From Ruminococcaceae bacterium UBA2854 (GTDB lineage: Bacteria > Bacillota > Clostridia > Oscillospirales > Acutalibacteraceae), in contig DEFK01000026.1 in the NCBI GenBank assembly GCA_002350765.1, forward strand, positions 1 through 28,649: a DNA stretch of 28,649 nt, written 5' to 3'. Below, piece by piece: positions 1 to 7,563 of this stretch (positions are counted from its first letter, which is position 1; every line of letters starts with the position of its first letter). Position numbers and translations under genes: made by a program. The notes under the pieces were generated by a model. The model had not been told where the DNA came from, ran no database searches, and worked only from the letters and a program-made list of their open reading frames with translations.

Positions 1-1364
1 TTGTAGCCTGTTGTGGGGTTCTGCTGATGACCTGTCATACCCGTAATCGAGTTATCAAGTACGATAACGGTAGAGTTGGACATATTATAGGCGATATTGA
101 TTAAGCCTGTAACGCCGCTGTGCATAAATGTCGAGTCGCCGATAACACAAACGGTGTTTTTCTCGTTGTCAGCGGCTTTATTAAAGCCGTGGAGACCGCT
201 TATCGAAGCGCCCATACAAAGTGTTGAGTCGAGCGCGCCGAGCGGAGGTGCCGAACCGAGTGTATAACAGCCGATATCGCCGAGAACAGTAAGCTTATTC
301 TTAGCGAGGGTATAGAACATTCCTCTGTGAGGACAGCCTGAGCACATAACGGGAGGTCTTACGGGAATCTCGCTGTCAGCTGAAACGGACTCTGTTTTCT
401 CGTTAAGAAGTACCTCACGGATAGTCTGCTGGCTGAATTCGCCGATGTTTGTAAATAAGCTCTTGCCCTCAACCTTAACGCCGATGTTATTACAATGAGT
501 TTCGATAATCGGATCGAGTTCCTCAACAACGACAAGGCGGTCAACCTTGCTTGCGAAGTCTTTTATCATTTTAACGGGCAGGGGATTGATCATACCTATT
601 TTAAGTATGCTTACGCTGTCGCCGAATACTTCCTTAACATATTGATAGCAAGTGCCCGCGGTAATGATACCGAGTTTTGTATCGCTCATCTCTACGCGGT
701 TGTACTGGCAATTTTCCGCAAGCTCAGTAAGCTTATTGGTACGCTCCTCAACGAACGGATGACGCTTTAAAGCGTTAGCGGGAGCCATTATGTATTTCCA
801 GGGCTTCTTTTCGTAATCGTAGCCCTTAAAATCTTCTCTTTCGCCGATTTCTACAATGCTCTGGGAATGTGCCATTCTTGTGCACATTCTGAAAAGTACG
901 GGAGTGTCGAATTTTTCGGAAAGCTCAAACGCGCTTTTTGCGAAAGCGTACGCCTCCGATGAATCCGCGGGCTCTAACATAGGAACCTTCGCGGCTATAG
1001 CATAGTGGCGGGAATCCTGCTCGTTCTGGCTCGAGTGCATAGCGGGGTCGTCCGCGACGCATACTACCATACCGCCCGTAACGCCCGTGTACGAAAGTGT
1101 AAACAACGGATCGGCGGCTACGTTAAGTCCTACGTGCTTCATACAGCAGCAGCTTCTTTTGCCCGCTAATGACGCGCCGAAAGCTACCTCCATAGCTACC
1201 TTTTCATTCGGAGCCCATTCGCTGTAAACGTCGTCGTATTTAGAGATAAACTCGGTGATTTCCGTAGACGGAGTACCTGGGTAACTCGAAACGACATTAA
1301 CGCCGCCTTCGTAAAGACCGCGTGATACAGCTTCGTTTCCAATCATAAGTTTTTTGTTTTTCAT
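1..1364 (-). CDS. iorA: indolepyruvate:ferredoxin oxidoreductase alpha subunit, 3' part cut by window edge
   Basis: The reverse strand encodes 454 residues with no stop before the window edge; I translated it directly. The family makes aryl-acetyl-CoA from arylpyruvates during amino-acid fermentation, using thiamine diphosphate and reducing ferredoxin in the cytoplasm. The N-terminal pyrimidine-binding part shows GNEAVSRG and SYPGTPSTE (about residues 9-35). The TPP part shows CSGCPHRG (C341, C344), GDIGCYTLG and GDSTFMHSG, then LDNSITGMTGHQ just before the edge. Family members run to roughly 580-640 residues and end in a 4Fe-4S ferredoxin-like domain, so that domain lies outside the window, and iorB probably follows it. 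The ATG at 1364 is preceded by CTTAGGAGGC. It diverges from the amidohydrolase. Other 2-oxoacid oxidoreductases usually split these domains between chains, which supports IorA. Confidence 0.93.
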   Translation of the reverse strand, partial: MKNKKLMIGNEAVSRGLYEGGVNVVSSYPGTPSTEITEFISKYDDVYSEWAPNEKVAMEVAFGASLAGKRSCCCMKHVGLNVAADPLFTLSYTGVTGGMVVCVADDPAMHSSQNEQDSRHYAIAAKVPMLEPADSSEAYAFAKSAFELSEKFDTPVLFRMCTRMAHSQSIVEIGEREDFKGYDYEKKPWKYIMAPANALKRHPFVEERTNKLTELAENCQYNRVEMSDTKLGIITAGTCYQYVKEVFGDSVSILKIGMINPLPVKMIKDFASKVDRLVVVEELDPIIETHCNNIGVKVEGKSLFTNIGEFSQQTIREVLLNEKTESVSADSEIPVRPPVMCSGCPHRGMFYTLAKNKLTVLGDIGCYTLGSAPPLGALDSTLCMGASISGLHGFNKAADNEKNTVCVIGDSTFMHSGVTGLINIAYNMSNSTVIVLDNSITGMTGHQQNPTTGY

Positions 1365-1394
1365 CTTTACGCCTCCTAAGGCTTAAATTATATA

Positions 1395-1423
1395 TTGCAT
1401 ATTTTATAATAAAATACTATAAT
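1395..1423 (+). promoter_or_regulatory. sigma-A-type promoter of the amidohydrolase gene
   Basis: TTGCAT (1395-1400) and TATAAT (1418-1423) are separated by 17 bases and lie about 30 bases before the proposed start at 1454. A reverse-strand TATAAT at 1392-1387 may serve iorA, but its -35 box is weak. Confidence 0.65.
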
Positions 1424-1453
1424 GTTTACTGTGTAAAAAAAGAGGTGTTTAAT

Positions 1454-2269
1454 TTGATAATAGATTTCCATACTCATGTTTTTCCCGATAAGATAGCCGA
1501 AAAAACTATTCCGTACTTAATGGAAAAAGGAAATATAGATTCCTACGGCAACGGAAAGCTCAGCGATTTAAGGGAAAAGATGAATAAATCTGGTACAGAT
1601 ATTTCGGTAGTTCTTCCCGTATGTACCAAGCCGTCGCAGTTTGACTCTATCAATAAATTCGCTCAAATTTTAAATAATGAGGAAAATATATTTTCTTTCG
1701 GCGGTATTCATCCCGATAATGATGATATAAGGGGAAGGCTTAAAACTCTTAAAGCTATGGGCTTTAAAGGAATAAAGCTTCATCCCGATTACCAGGAAAC
1801 ATATATAAACGACGATAGAATTTATAATATCGTAAAAAACACCGTTGAACTCGATATGTATGTTACGATCCACGCGGGAGTAGATGTCGCTTATCCTGAC
1901 GATGTGCATTGTACTCCGAAAGAAACCGCGAAATTGATTGAGCGTGTATATAACGGAAACTATGACGTTGAACCGCGCATTATACTCGCGCATATGGGCG
2001 GGATCGATTTATATGATGATGTAGAGAAATATCTTGTCGGCAAGCCTGTTTATTTCGACACGGCAGTTGTACTGTGCTTTAACAAAGATAAAAAATCTCA
2101 GTTCGAGCGTATTATAAAAAATCACGGCGCGGATAAAATTCTTTACGCAAGCGATTATCCGTGGAGCGATTTAAAAGAAAATATCGAAATAATGAACTCG
2201 CTTAATATTTCCGATGAGGAAAAGGAGCTTATTCTTAATAAAAACGCCCGTAATATTTTAGGCATTTAA
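1454..2269 (+). CDS. amidohydrolase-family metal-dependent hydrolase (TIM barrel)
   Basis: A 271-residue cytoplasmic protein of the amidohydrolase 2 type (COG2159-like). Metal and catalytic candidates are visible in the expected order: DFHTH (H6, H8), GIKLHPDYQ, TIHAG (H140), AHMGG (H180) and ASDYPW (D234). Such proteins hydrolyse or decarboxylate small carboxylated or amide substrates; the sequence does not reveal the substrate. Start choice: AAGAGGTG at 1440-1447 is a good ribosome-binding site for the TTG at 1454. The earlier in-frame GTG at 1445 lies inside that site, and starting at TTG also puts the HxH motif at the usual position near the N-terminus. It has its own promoter and stands alone between divergent iorA and the groESL operon. 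Family assignment is firm; function is open. Confidence 0.85.
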   Translation: MIIDFHTHVFPDKIAEKTIPYLMEKGNIDSYGNGKLSDLREKMNKSGTDISVVLPVCTKPSQFDSINKFAQILNNEENIFSFGGIHPDNDDIRGRLKTLKAMGFKGIKLHPDYQETYINDDRIYNIVKNTVELDMYVTIHAGVDVAYPDDVHCTPKETAKLIERVYNGNYDVEPRIILAHMGGIDLYDDVEKYLVGKPVYFDTAVVLCFNKDKKSQFERIIKNHGADKILYASDYPWSDLKENIEIMNSLNISDEEKELILNKNARNILGI

Positions 2270-2419
2270 AAACACACCAACATATATTTTATAATAAATA
2301 GCGATATATTGCAACATTTATTAAGAATTTTTTACATTTAATTCTTTCCTTTATATATAAAGGCGTTTTGAGAATGTACAAAAAATATTATTTGTAAGTC
2401 AAAAAAAGTCAAATTGCAC

Positions 2420-2447
2420 TTGATTTTTTTAAAATATGAGCTATAAT
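2420..2447 (+). promoter_or_regulatory. sigma-A-type promoter of groESL
   Basis: TTGATT (2420-2425) and TATAAT (2442-2447) with a 16-base spacer. Transcription would begin near 2454, inside the CIRCE operator, which is the usual arrangement for HrcA repression. Confidence 0.75.
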
Positions 2448-2451
2448 ATAA

Positions 2452-2478
2452 TTAGCACTCAAGAAGTTAGAGTGCTAA
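2452..2478 (+). promoter_or_regulatory. CIRCE operator (HrcA binding site)
   Basis: Perfect inverted repeat TTAGCACTC (2452-2460), nine-base spacer, GAGTGCTAA (2470-2478), 36 bases before the groES start. This is the classical CIRCE element bound by the heat-shock repressor HrcA. hrcA itself is not in the window. Confidence 0.97.
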
Positions 2479-2514
2479 TTTACAGATTTTGGTTATTTTA
2501 AGGAGGAATCATAT

Positions 2515-2799
2515 ATGACAGTTAAACCATTACTTGACAGAGTTGTGCTCAAGGTAGAGGAAGCCGAGGAAAAGACAGTAGGCGGCTTAATTCTCACATC
2601 CTCAGCTCAGGAAAAACCCCAGTTCGCTACAGTAATAGCCGTAGGACCGGGCGGAGTTGTAGACGGCGAGAAGATCGAAATGTACGTAAAGGTCGGCGAT
2701 AAGGTTATCGCTTCCAAGTACGCGGGCACAGACGTTAAAATCGACGGCGAGGAGCTTACAATCGTTCGCCAGTCCGATATTTTAGCAACTGTTGAATAA
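2515..2799 (+). CDS. groES: co-chaperonin GroES (Cpn10)
   Basis: 94 residues, the normal size for the family. GroES forms the heptameric lid that closes the GroEL folding chamber in the cytoplasm. The N-terminus KPLLDRVVLK, the mobile loop around EEKTVGGLILTSSAQEKPQ (about residues 18-36), the VGPGG turn and the end QSDILATVE are typical. AAGGAGG at 2500-2506 precedes the ATG at 2515. It is the first gene of a two-gene heat-shock operon behind a sigma-A promoter and CIRCE operator, with groEL 34 bases downstream. Confidence 0.98.
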   Translation: MTVKPLLDRVVLKVEEAEEKTVGGLILTSSAQEKPQFATVIAVGPGGVVDGEKIEMYVKVGDKVIASKYAGTDVKIDGEELTIVRQSDILATVE

Positions 2800-2833
2800 T
2801 CTAATAGAATAAATTTTATGGAGGTAAAATATT

Positions 2834-4459
2834 ATGGCTAAACAAATCGCATACGGCGAGGACGCTCGTAAAGCTTTAAAAAGCGGTATCGATCAGCTCG
2901 CTGATACAGTTAAAATCACATTAGGCCCTAAGGGCAGAAACGTAGTGCTTGATAAGAGATTCGGCGCTCCGCTTATTACAAACGACGGCGTTACAATCGC
3001 CAAGGAAATCGAGCTTGACGACGCTTTCGAGAATATGGGCGCTCAGCTCGTTAAAGAGGTAAGTATTAAGACTAACGATGTAGCGGGCGACGGTACTACT
3101 ACCGCGACATTACTCGCTCAGGCGTTAATCACGGAAGGTATGAAGAACGTTACCGCGGGCGCTAACCCGATGATTCTTAAAAAGGGTATCGCTAAGGCTG
3201 TTGACGTTGCGGTAGAGGCTCTTAAAGAGAACAGCACACAGGTTAGCGGTTCTAAGGATATCGCGCGTGTAGCGACAGTTTCCTCCGCTGACGAATTTAT
3301 CGGAAAGCTTATCGCCGAGGCTATGGAAAAGGTTAGCACAGACGGCGTTATCACTGTTGAGGAGAGCAAAACTGCCGAAACCTACAGCGAGGTTGTTGAG
3401 GGTATGATGTTCGACAGAGGTTATATCGCTCCTTATATGGTAACAGATACCGAGAAAATGATTGCTGAGCTTGACGAACCCCTTATCCTTATTACTGATA
3501 AGAAAATCAGCTCTATCCAGGAACTCCTTCCTGTTCTTGAGCCTGTTGCTAAAAGCGGCAGAAAGCTCCTTATTATCGCCGAGGATGTAGAAGGCGACGC
3601 TCTTACAAACCTTGTACTTAATAAGCTCCGCGGAACACTCAACAGCGTAGCTGTTAAAGCTCCCGGATTCGGCGACAGACGTAAGGAAATGCTCCAGGAT
3701 ATCGCGACTCTTACAGGCGGTACTGTTATTACATCCGAACTCGGCTTAGAGCTCGCTGACGTAACTCTTGACCAGCTCGGCACAGCCCGTCAGGTTAAGG
3801 TTGATAAAGAGAATACTATTATCGTAGACGGCGCTGGTGATCAGGAAGCTATTAAAGCTCGTGTAGGTCAGATCCGTTCCCAGATTGAAACAACTACTTC
3901 CGACTTCGACCGTGAGAAGCTCCAGGAGCGTCTCGCTAAGCTCGCAGGCGGTGTAGCTGTTATCAAGGTAGGCGCGGCTACTGAGATCGAGATGAAAGAG
4001 AAGAAGCTCCGTATCGAGGATGCTCTCGCGGCTACTAAGGCTGCCGTTGAGGAAGGTATCGTAGCGGGCGGCGGAATCGCTCTTATGAATACAATCCCCG
4101 CTGTAGAGAAGTATATTGATACAGTTGACGGCGACGAAAAGACAGGCGCGCAGATTGTTCTCGGCGCTTTAGAAGCTCCGCTTCGTCAGATCGCGTCCAA
4201 CGCGGGACTTGAAGGCTCTGTAATCGTAGAGAATATTAAGAAAGCCAATAAGCCCGGTTACGGCTATAACGCTCTTACCGAGGAGTATACGGATATGCTC
4301 GAAGCAGGTATTGTTGACCCAGCTAAGGTAACACGTTCAGCTATCCAGAACGCTTCTTCCGTAGCGGCTATGGTTCTTACCACAGAATCCTTAGTTGCCG
4401 ATATTAAGGAAGAAAATCCCGTTCCTATGGCTCAACCCGATATGGGCGGAATGTACTAA
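2834..4459 (+). CDS. groEL: chaperonin GroEL (Cpn60)
   Basis: 541 residues, full length for GroEL, the double-ring ATP-driven folding chamber that works with GroES. Visible signatures are TLGPKGRNVVLD and DGVTIAKEIELDD near the N-terminus, the nucleotide-site loop AGDGTTTATLLA, the apical-domain region around PGFGDRRKEML, and the equatorial return segment AAVEEGIVAGGGIAL. The C-terminus ends in MGGMY, a short form of the GGM tail that projects into the chamber. GGAGG at 2820-2824 precedes the ATG. It is co-transcribed with groES, and an inverted repeat follows the stop. No truncation or altered key residue was seen. Confidence 0.98.
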   Translation: MAKQIAYGEDARKALKSGIDQLADTVKITLGPKGRNVVLDKRFGAPLITNDGVTIAKEIELDDAFENMGAQLVKEVSIKTNDVAGDGTTTATLLAQALITEGMKNVTAGANPMILKKGIAKAVDVAVEALKENSTQVSGSKDIARVATVSSADEFIGKLIAEAMEKVSTDGVITVEESKTAETYSEVVEGMMFDRGYIAPYMVTDTEKMIAELDEPLILITDKKISSIQELLPVLEPVAKSGRKLLIIAEDVEGDALTNLVLNKLRGTLNSVAVKAPGFGDRRKEMLQDIATLTGGTVITSELGLELADVTLDQLGTARQVKVDKENTIIVDGAGDQEAIKARVGQIRSQIETTTSDFDREKLQERLAKLAGGVAVIKVGAATEIEMKEKKLRIEDALAATKAAVEEGIVAGGGIALMNTIPAVEKYIDTVDGDEKTGAQIVLGALEAPLRQIASNAGLEGSVIVENIKKANKPGYGYNALTEEYTDMLEAGIVDPAKVTRSAIQNASSVAAMVLTTESLVADIKEENPVPMAQPDMGGMY

Positions 4460-4479
4460 TATACAACAGTATAATAAGC

Positions 4480-4504
4480 AAGGCAGGTTCTATGAACCTG
4501 CCTT
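4480..4504 (+). terminator. hairpin between convergent groEL and flavodoxin genes
   Basis: AGGCAGGTTC (4481-4490), loop TAT, GAACCTGCCT (4494-4503): a perfect 10-base-pair stem 21 bases after the groEL stop. The following bases are AT-rich but not a clean T run, so termination strength is uncertain. It could serve either direction. Confidence 0.7.
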
Positions 4505-4519
4505 TAATATTGTAATAAT

Positions 4520-5008
4520 TTATTTTTCTAAATCAGAAATAAAAGAATCTATCTTTTTATCATTTTCCTCGCTCGGTTTATCCTTAGGGTCGATTAAGCT
4601 TAGCTTAGCTTTAAAATCATTTATAAGCAGAAAGCTTTTAAGTTTGTCAAATGATTTCTCAGCGCCACCGCCCATCGAACAGGCAAATACAGCGAACTGT
4701 TTACCGTAAATCTTTTCCATATTCGCTTTGATAAAGGTTTTAATCGGCGGAGTGAAGTTGCTAGCCCATACAGGATATCCGAAAATAATACAGTCGTATT
4801 TATCAGCGTCAAATTCATAGGGGAGAAGCTTAGGAGTATCGCCCATAACAGCGCTTTTCCCTCCCCAAAGGAACTTTTTGAAGCCTTTATCGGGATAAGC
4901 TTTTTCGGGTTCTATTCTTATTAAATCCGCGCCGATTCTATCGGCGATTTTTTTCGCGGCGAATTCGGTATTTCCGCCCATTGAGTAATATACAATTGCT
5001 GTTTTCAT
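4520..5008 (-). CDS. flavodoxin-family protein
   Basis: 162 residues, a stand-alone flavodoxin-like fold. The first strand and phosphate-binding loop read AIVYYSMGGNTEFAAKKIA (about residues 4-22), where the usual T/S-x-T-G-x-T loop is modified to SMGGNT. The middle strand and flavin loop read CIIFGYPVWASNFTPPIKTF, and the next strand and loop FAVFACSMGGGAEKS. The likely role is an FMN-dependent electron carrier or small NAD(P)H-linked reductase in the cytoplasm; the partner is not evident. Its ATG lies 1 base after the gpsA stop, with its CGGAG site inside the gpsA end, so the two are translated from one message. Convergent with groEL. Confidence 0.85.
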   Translation of the reverse strand: MKTAIVYYSMGGNTEFAAKKIADRIGADLIRIEPEKAYPDKGFKKFLWGGKSAVMGDTPKLLPYEFDADKYDCIIFGYPVWASNFTPPIKTFIKANMEKIYGKQFAVFACSMGGGAEKSFDKLKSFLLINDFKAKLSLIDPKDKPSEENDKKIDSFISDLEK

Positions 5009-5009
5009 A

Positions 5010-5972
5010 TTAAAACTCCGATTTTACATCTCTGAGAAATAGCTTAGCTAACTCGTCCTTGATTTCCTTATCATTAAAAAGCACGTTGTATACTCCGTTA
5101 ACTATCGGAACATCTACATTGTGCTTCTCGGCGAGCTTCATAAGCGCTTTGGAAGTCATAACACCCTCGGCGAGCTTTTCAAATTTAACGCCTTTCGCTA
5201 AGTCTTCACCGTACTTTCTGTTGTGGCTCCAAGGGGAAAACAGCGTAGCTTCGTAATCGCCTAAGTGGCAAAGACCGTACGCGCTCATTTGTGAACCGCC
5301 GCAAGCTTTAATTAAACGGCTTATTTCTCTTGTGCCTCTTGACATTAAAGCGCCCTTTAAGGACGTCATATTAAGACCGTCTAAGAATCCAGCGGCGATA
5401 CCTATTACGTTCTTAGCCGCCGCGCCGATTTCGTTTCCGATTAAGTCGGTGCCTATGTAGAATCTGATTAAATCAGAAGTGAATTCTTTAACAAGCTTTT
5501 CCTTAACTTCTTGATTTTTGCTGTCGATAACCATACAGTTGGGAATACCGCGGACGTAATCCTGCGGATGTCCCGGGCCTACCCAAACCGCAACGGGAGT
5601 TTTATCGGTATCGACAAATTCTTCCATAACTTCCGAAAGTCTTTTACCGCTTTTTACGTCAACGCCCTTCATACAGAGCACGAATATCTTGCCGTCAAGA
5701 TTATACTTGCTTATTTCACTCATATAGTCGCGTAAATGCTGGGAGGAAATCGAAATTATAATAACCTCCGCTCTGTTTACGGCGTATTCCAAATCGCTCG
5801 TAACCTCGATTGACGGGGGAAAGGTAAGGTAATCATTTTTATGGGTTTCGTATAGCTGTCTGAAATCAGGCGCGTTTTCAAGTCCGCGCGATACGACCTC
5901 GTTTCCTATTCTGTCAAGATACCAGGCGATACAGCTGCCCCAGCGTCCTGTTCCTAAAACTGAAATTTTCAT
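5010..5972 (-). CDS. gpsA: NAD(P)-dependent glycerol-3-phosphate dehydrogenase
   Basis: 320 residues, slightly short for the family. It reduces dihydroxyacetone phosphate to sn-glycerol-3-phosphate, the entry point of phospholipid synthesis. The Rossmann motif GTGRWG is at residues 7-12, the conserved KG at 102-103, and the catalytic-lysine segment EIGAAAKNVIGIAAG has K187. The segment that usually reads GPsfAxE appears as VGPGHPQDYVRG (about 131-142), as I recall from some clostridial relatives; this is a subfamily feature rather than damage. The start has GGGAG about 8 bases upstream. Only 30 bases separate the start from the 3' end of the 6S RNA gene, so no independent promoter has obvious room. 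Co-transcribed with the flavodoxin gene. Confidence 0.92.
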   Translation of the reverse strand: MKISVLGTGRWGSCIAWYLDRIGNEVVSRGLENAPDFRQLYETHKNDYLTFPPSIEVTSDLEYAVNRAEVIIISISSQHLRDYMSEISKYNLDGKIFVLCMKGVDVKSGKRLSEVMEEFVDTDKTPVAVWVGPGHPQDYVRGIPNCMVIDSKNQEVKEKLVKEFTSDLIRFYIGTDLIGNEIGAAAKNVIGIAAGFLDGLNMTSLKGALMSRGTREISRLIKACGGSQMSAYGLCHLGDYEATLFSPWSHNRKYGEDLAKGVKFEKLAEGVMTSKALMKLAEKHNVDVPIVNGVYNVLFNDKEIKDELAKLFLRDVKSEF

Positions 5973-6002
5973 ATTATATCTCCCAATAAAAAATGTAAAA
6001 AT

Positions 6003-6179
6003 CCCGCCTGTTCGAAAGCAATACTAATAACCTGCCTACCATAGGACAGGTGGGTGCCTCCTTTTTGTTTTAGTACTCCCAACGTTCCGAAACGGAGAGG
6101 TCTGCACACCGCAAAAAGAGATCAGCTCCCGATTTAAATGTTGTAGGGTTATTCTAATTGCATACACGAGACAGGCAGG
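6003..6179 (-). ncRNA. ssrS: 6S RNA (SsrS), RNA polymerase-binding regulator
   Basis: About 177 bases on the reverse strand with the layout of clostridial 6S RNA. The ends pair (5' CCTGCCTGT with 3' AACAGGCGGG). AGAATAACCC lies on the 5' side of the central bubble, GTACTAAAACAAAAAGG and GGCACCCACCTG on the other side, and GCAGGTTATTAG returns to the closing stem. A T-rich stretch (about 6002-5985) follows the closing stem and can end transcription. 6S RNA mimics an open promoter and sequesters the housekeeping RNA polymerase in stationary phase. I recognised the motifs and layout by eye; ends are approximate to a few bases. It lies 14 bases after the DUF1292 stop and 30 before the gpsA start. 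Confidence 0.85.
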
Positions 6180-6193
6180 AAATAAAAAACTTC

Positions 6194-6484
6194 TTAATCT
6201 TCGTAAAACATTTCATTAAAACGATTCTCGAATATTTCCGAAAGCTCGCGTCTTAAATCGCTGTTCTCAACTTCAGCGAGCTGTTCTTCGCCGTTTACGT
6301 CTATCGCTTCAAGGATAGTATACTCTCCGCTGGAATAAAGCATATCCTCGTTATTTTCGTAAACGGGCATTAAAGCGAAATACTGTTTGTCGTTTTCTTC
6401 AATGCGGTCAAGTATTTCAAAATTATGTTCAATACCGTTCTCATCAATTAAAGTAATGAGGTCGGGTGAAAAAGAATTATCCAT
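6194..6484 (-). CDS. DUF1292 family protein (YrzB-like)
   Basis: A 96-residue acidic protein. The N-terminal LITLIDENGIEHNFEILDRIEENDKQY pattern and the following segment (residues about 8-65) match the DUF1292 family, whose members are short acidic firmicute proteins without a known activity. The last 30 residues are rich in E, N and F. There is no signal peptide or membrane segment, so it is cytoplasmic. AAGGAGAT precedes the ATG, and the promoter is TTGACG-17-TAAAAT at 6538-6510. The 6S RNA begins 14 bases after the stop on the same strand, so the two may share a transcript. Function cannot be stated. Confidence 0.85.
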   Translation of the reverse strand: MDNSFSPDLITLIDENGIEHNFEILDRIEENDKQYFALMPVYENNEDMLYSSGEYTILEAIDVNGEEQLAEVENSDLRRELSEIFENRFNEMFYED

Positions 6485-6509
6485 ACTTTATCTCCTTACT
6501 TTATATATA

Positions 6510-6538
6510 ATTTTACACTACTTACGCCCGTTCGTCAA
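6510..6538 (-). promoter_or_regulatory. sigma-A-type promoter of the DUF1292/6S RNA/gpsA strand
   Basis: On the reverse strand, TTGACG (6538-6533) and TAAAAT (6515-6510) with a 17-base spacer, about 25 bases before the ATG at 6484. It is the clearest promoter seen for this minus-strand block. Confidence 0.75.
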
Positions 6539-6601
6539 GCATTATAATTTGTAAATAAAAGAAAAATTAATAGTTTTTTTTAATGAATTTATAAAAAACT
6601 G

Positions 6602-6629
6602 TTGACATTTTATAATTATATGTTAAAAT
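6602..6629 (+). promoter_or_regulatory. strong extended -10 promoter of an untranslated unit
   Basis: TTGACA (6602-6607), 16-base spacer, TAAAAT (6624-6629) preceded by TGT. It fires toward a hairpin terminator about 75 bases away with no ORF between. The 6485-6802 gap otherwise holds the divergent DUF1292 promoter, this unit and the next promoter. Confidence 0.75.
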
Positions 6630-6635
6630 GTATTT

Positions 6636-6712
6636 AAGACAAGAGAAGAGAAAGTTTTGATTACTCCATAAAATTACCTAAAAAGCCGACGGTTTCTGCC
6701 GTCGGTTTTTTC
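6636..6712 (+). ncRNA. candidate small RNA, about 75 bases, family unknown
   Basis: This is the stretch between the promoter at 6602-6629 and the intrinsic terminator at 6680-6712. It is purine-rich at the 5' end (AAGACAAGAGAAGAGAAAG) and has no ORF of useful length: a TTG at 6657 meets a stop after four codons. The next gene has its own promoter downstream of the terminator, so this does not look like a mere leader. I recognise no Rfam family in it. Existence is inferred from the signals only. Confidence 0.5.
6680..6712 (+). terminator. intrinsic terminator of the candidate small RNA
   Basis: CCGACGG (6686-6692), a six-base TTTCTG loop, and CCGTCGG (6699-6705), flanked by an A run and followed by TTTTTT. 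Confidence 0.88.
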
Positions 6713-6749
6713 ATTTATTACATAAATAAATAGAAAAACAAAAAATAAC

Positions 6750-6778
6750 TTGAAATATTTGCTTTTTTGAGCTATAAT
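6750..6778 (+). promoter_or_regulatory. sigma-A-type promoter of the polysaccharide genes
   Basis: TTGAAA (6750-6755) and TATAAT (6773-6778) with a 17-base spacer, downstream of the terminator at 6680-6712 and about 67 bases before the proposed sugar transferase start. Confidence 0.78.
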
Positions 6779-6844
6779 CATATGATGAATTAATGTGGAG
6801 TATTGTTGTATAATATATTTTTAGATAAGGATATGGAGGAGTAT

Positions 6845-7531
6845 ATGTTGCTTCCTTTTGATGAACTTCCTGAGGAATTTCAAAACAGCGCTGTAAAAAA
6901 ATATTATGACATACTTAAAGAGAAAAAAAGCAGTATAGTAATTAAAAGAGTTTTTGATATTCTTATATCGCTTATTCTTATTATTTTACTGATAATTCCT
7001 ATTATTATAATTTCTCTGGCGGTAAAACTTACCTCGCGCGGACCTATTCTTTATAAACAGATAAGAGTAACAACCTATAATAAGCGCTTCAAGATTTATA
7101 AATTCAGAACTATGGTAGAAAACGCGGATAAGATGGGCGCGCTCGTTACATCTCTCGGAGACAACCGTATTACAAAAATCGGTCATTTTCTCAGAAAATA
7201 TCGTCTCGACGAGTTGCCGCAGATTTTCAACGTTTTAAAGGGCGAGATGAGCTTTGTAGGTACAAGGCCCGAGGTCCCTAAGTATGTTGACCGATATACA
7301 CCTGTTATGTATTCAACTCTTTTAATGCCCGCGGGTATTACGAGCTTAGCGAGTATTAAGTTTAAAAATGAGGACAGGATGCTTGAAACAAGCACCAATA
7401 TCGACGAGGATTATATCGGTATTATTCTTCCGAAGAAGATGCACTATAATATCCTGTATATTAAATCGTTCGGTTTCAGAAATGACCTTTACTTAATGCT
7501 TAAGACGGTAAAAGAGGTTCTTTTCCATTAA
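6845..7531 (+). CDS. bacterial sugar transferase (undecaprenyl-phosphate sugar-1-phosphate transferase)
   Basis: 228 residues from the preferred start. The family transfers a sugar-1-phosphate from a nucleotide sugar to the lipid carrier undecaprenyl phosphate, the first membrane step of exopolysaccharide or capsule repeat units. A reentrant hydrophobic helix (about residues 32-60) follows the KRVFDIL signature. KFRTM is at about 86-90, then the RLDELPQ segment and the GTRPEV motif. There is no long multi-helix N-terminal domain, so it is the small core form. Start choice: GGAGG at 6835-6839 serves the ATG at 6845; in-frame TTG at 6803 and ATG at 6833 lack a well-spaced site. It forms an operon with the polymerase/ligase-type gene 32 bases downstream. 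Sugar specificity cannot be read. Confidence 0.9.
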   Translation: MLLPFDELPEEFQNSAVKKYYDILKEKKSSIVIKRVFDILISLILIILLIIPIIIISLAVKLTSRGPILYKQIRVTTYNKRFKIYKFRTMVENADKMGALVTSLGDNRITKIGHFLRKYRLDELPQIFNVLKGEMSFVGTRPEVPKYVDRYTPVMYSTLLMPAGITSLASIKFKNEDRMLETSTNIDEDYIGIILPKKMHYNILYIKSFGFRNDLYLMLKTVKEVLFH

Positions 7532-7563
7532 GATAAAAAATTCTGTATAAGGAGGCGAGATAA

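Noticed and set aside
495..770. 91-codon forward ORF near the window start
   Set aside because: It overlaps clear iorA coding sequence on the other strand and has no independent support.
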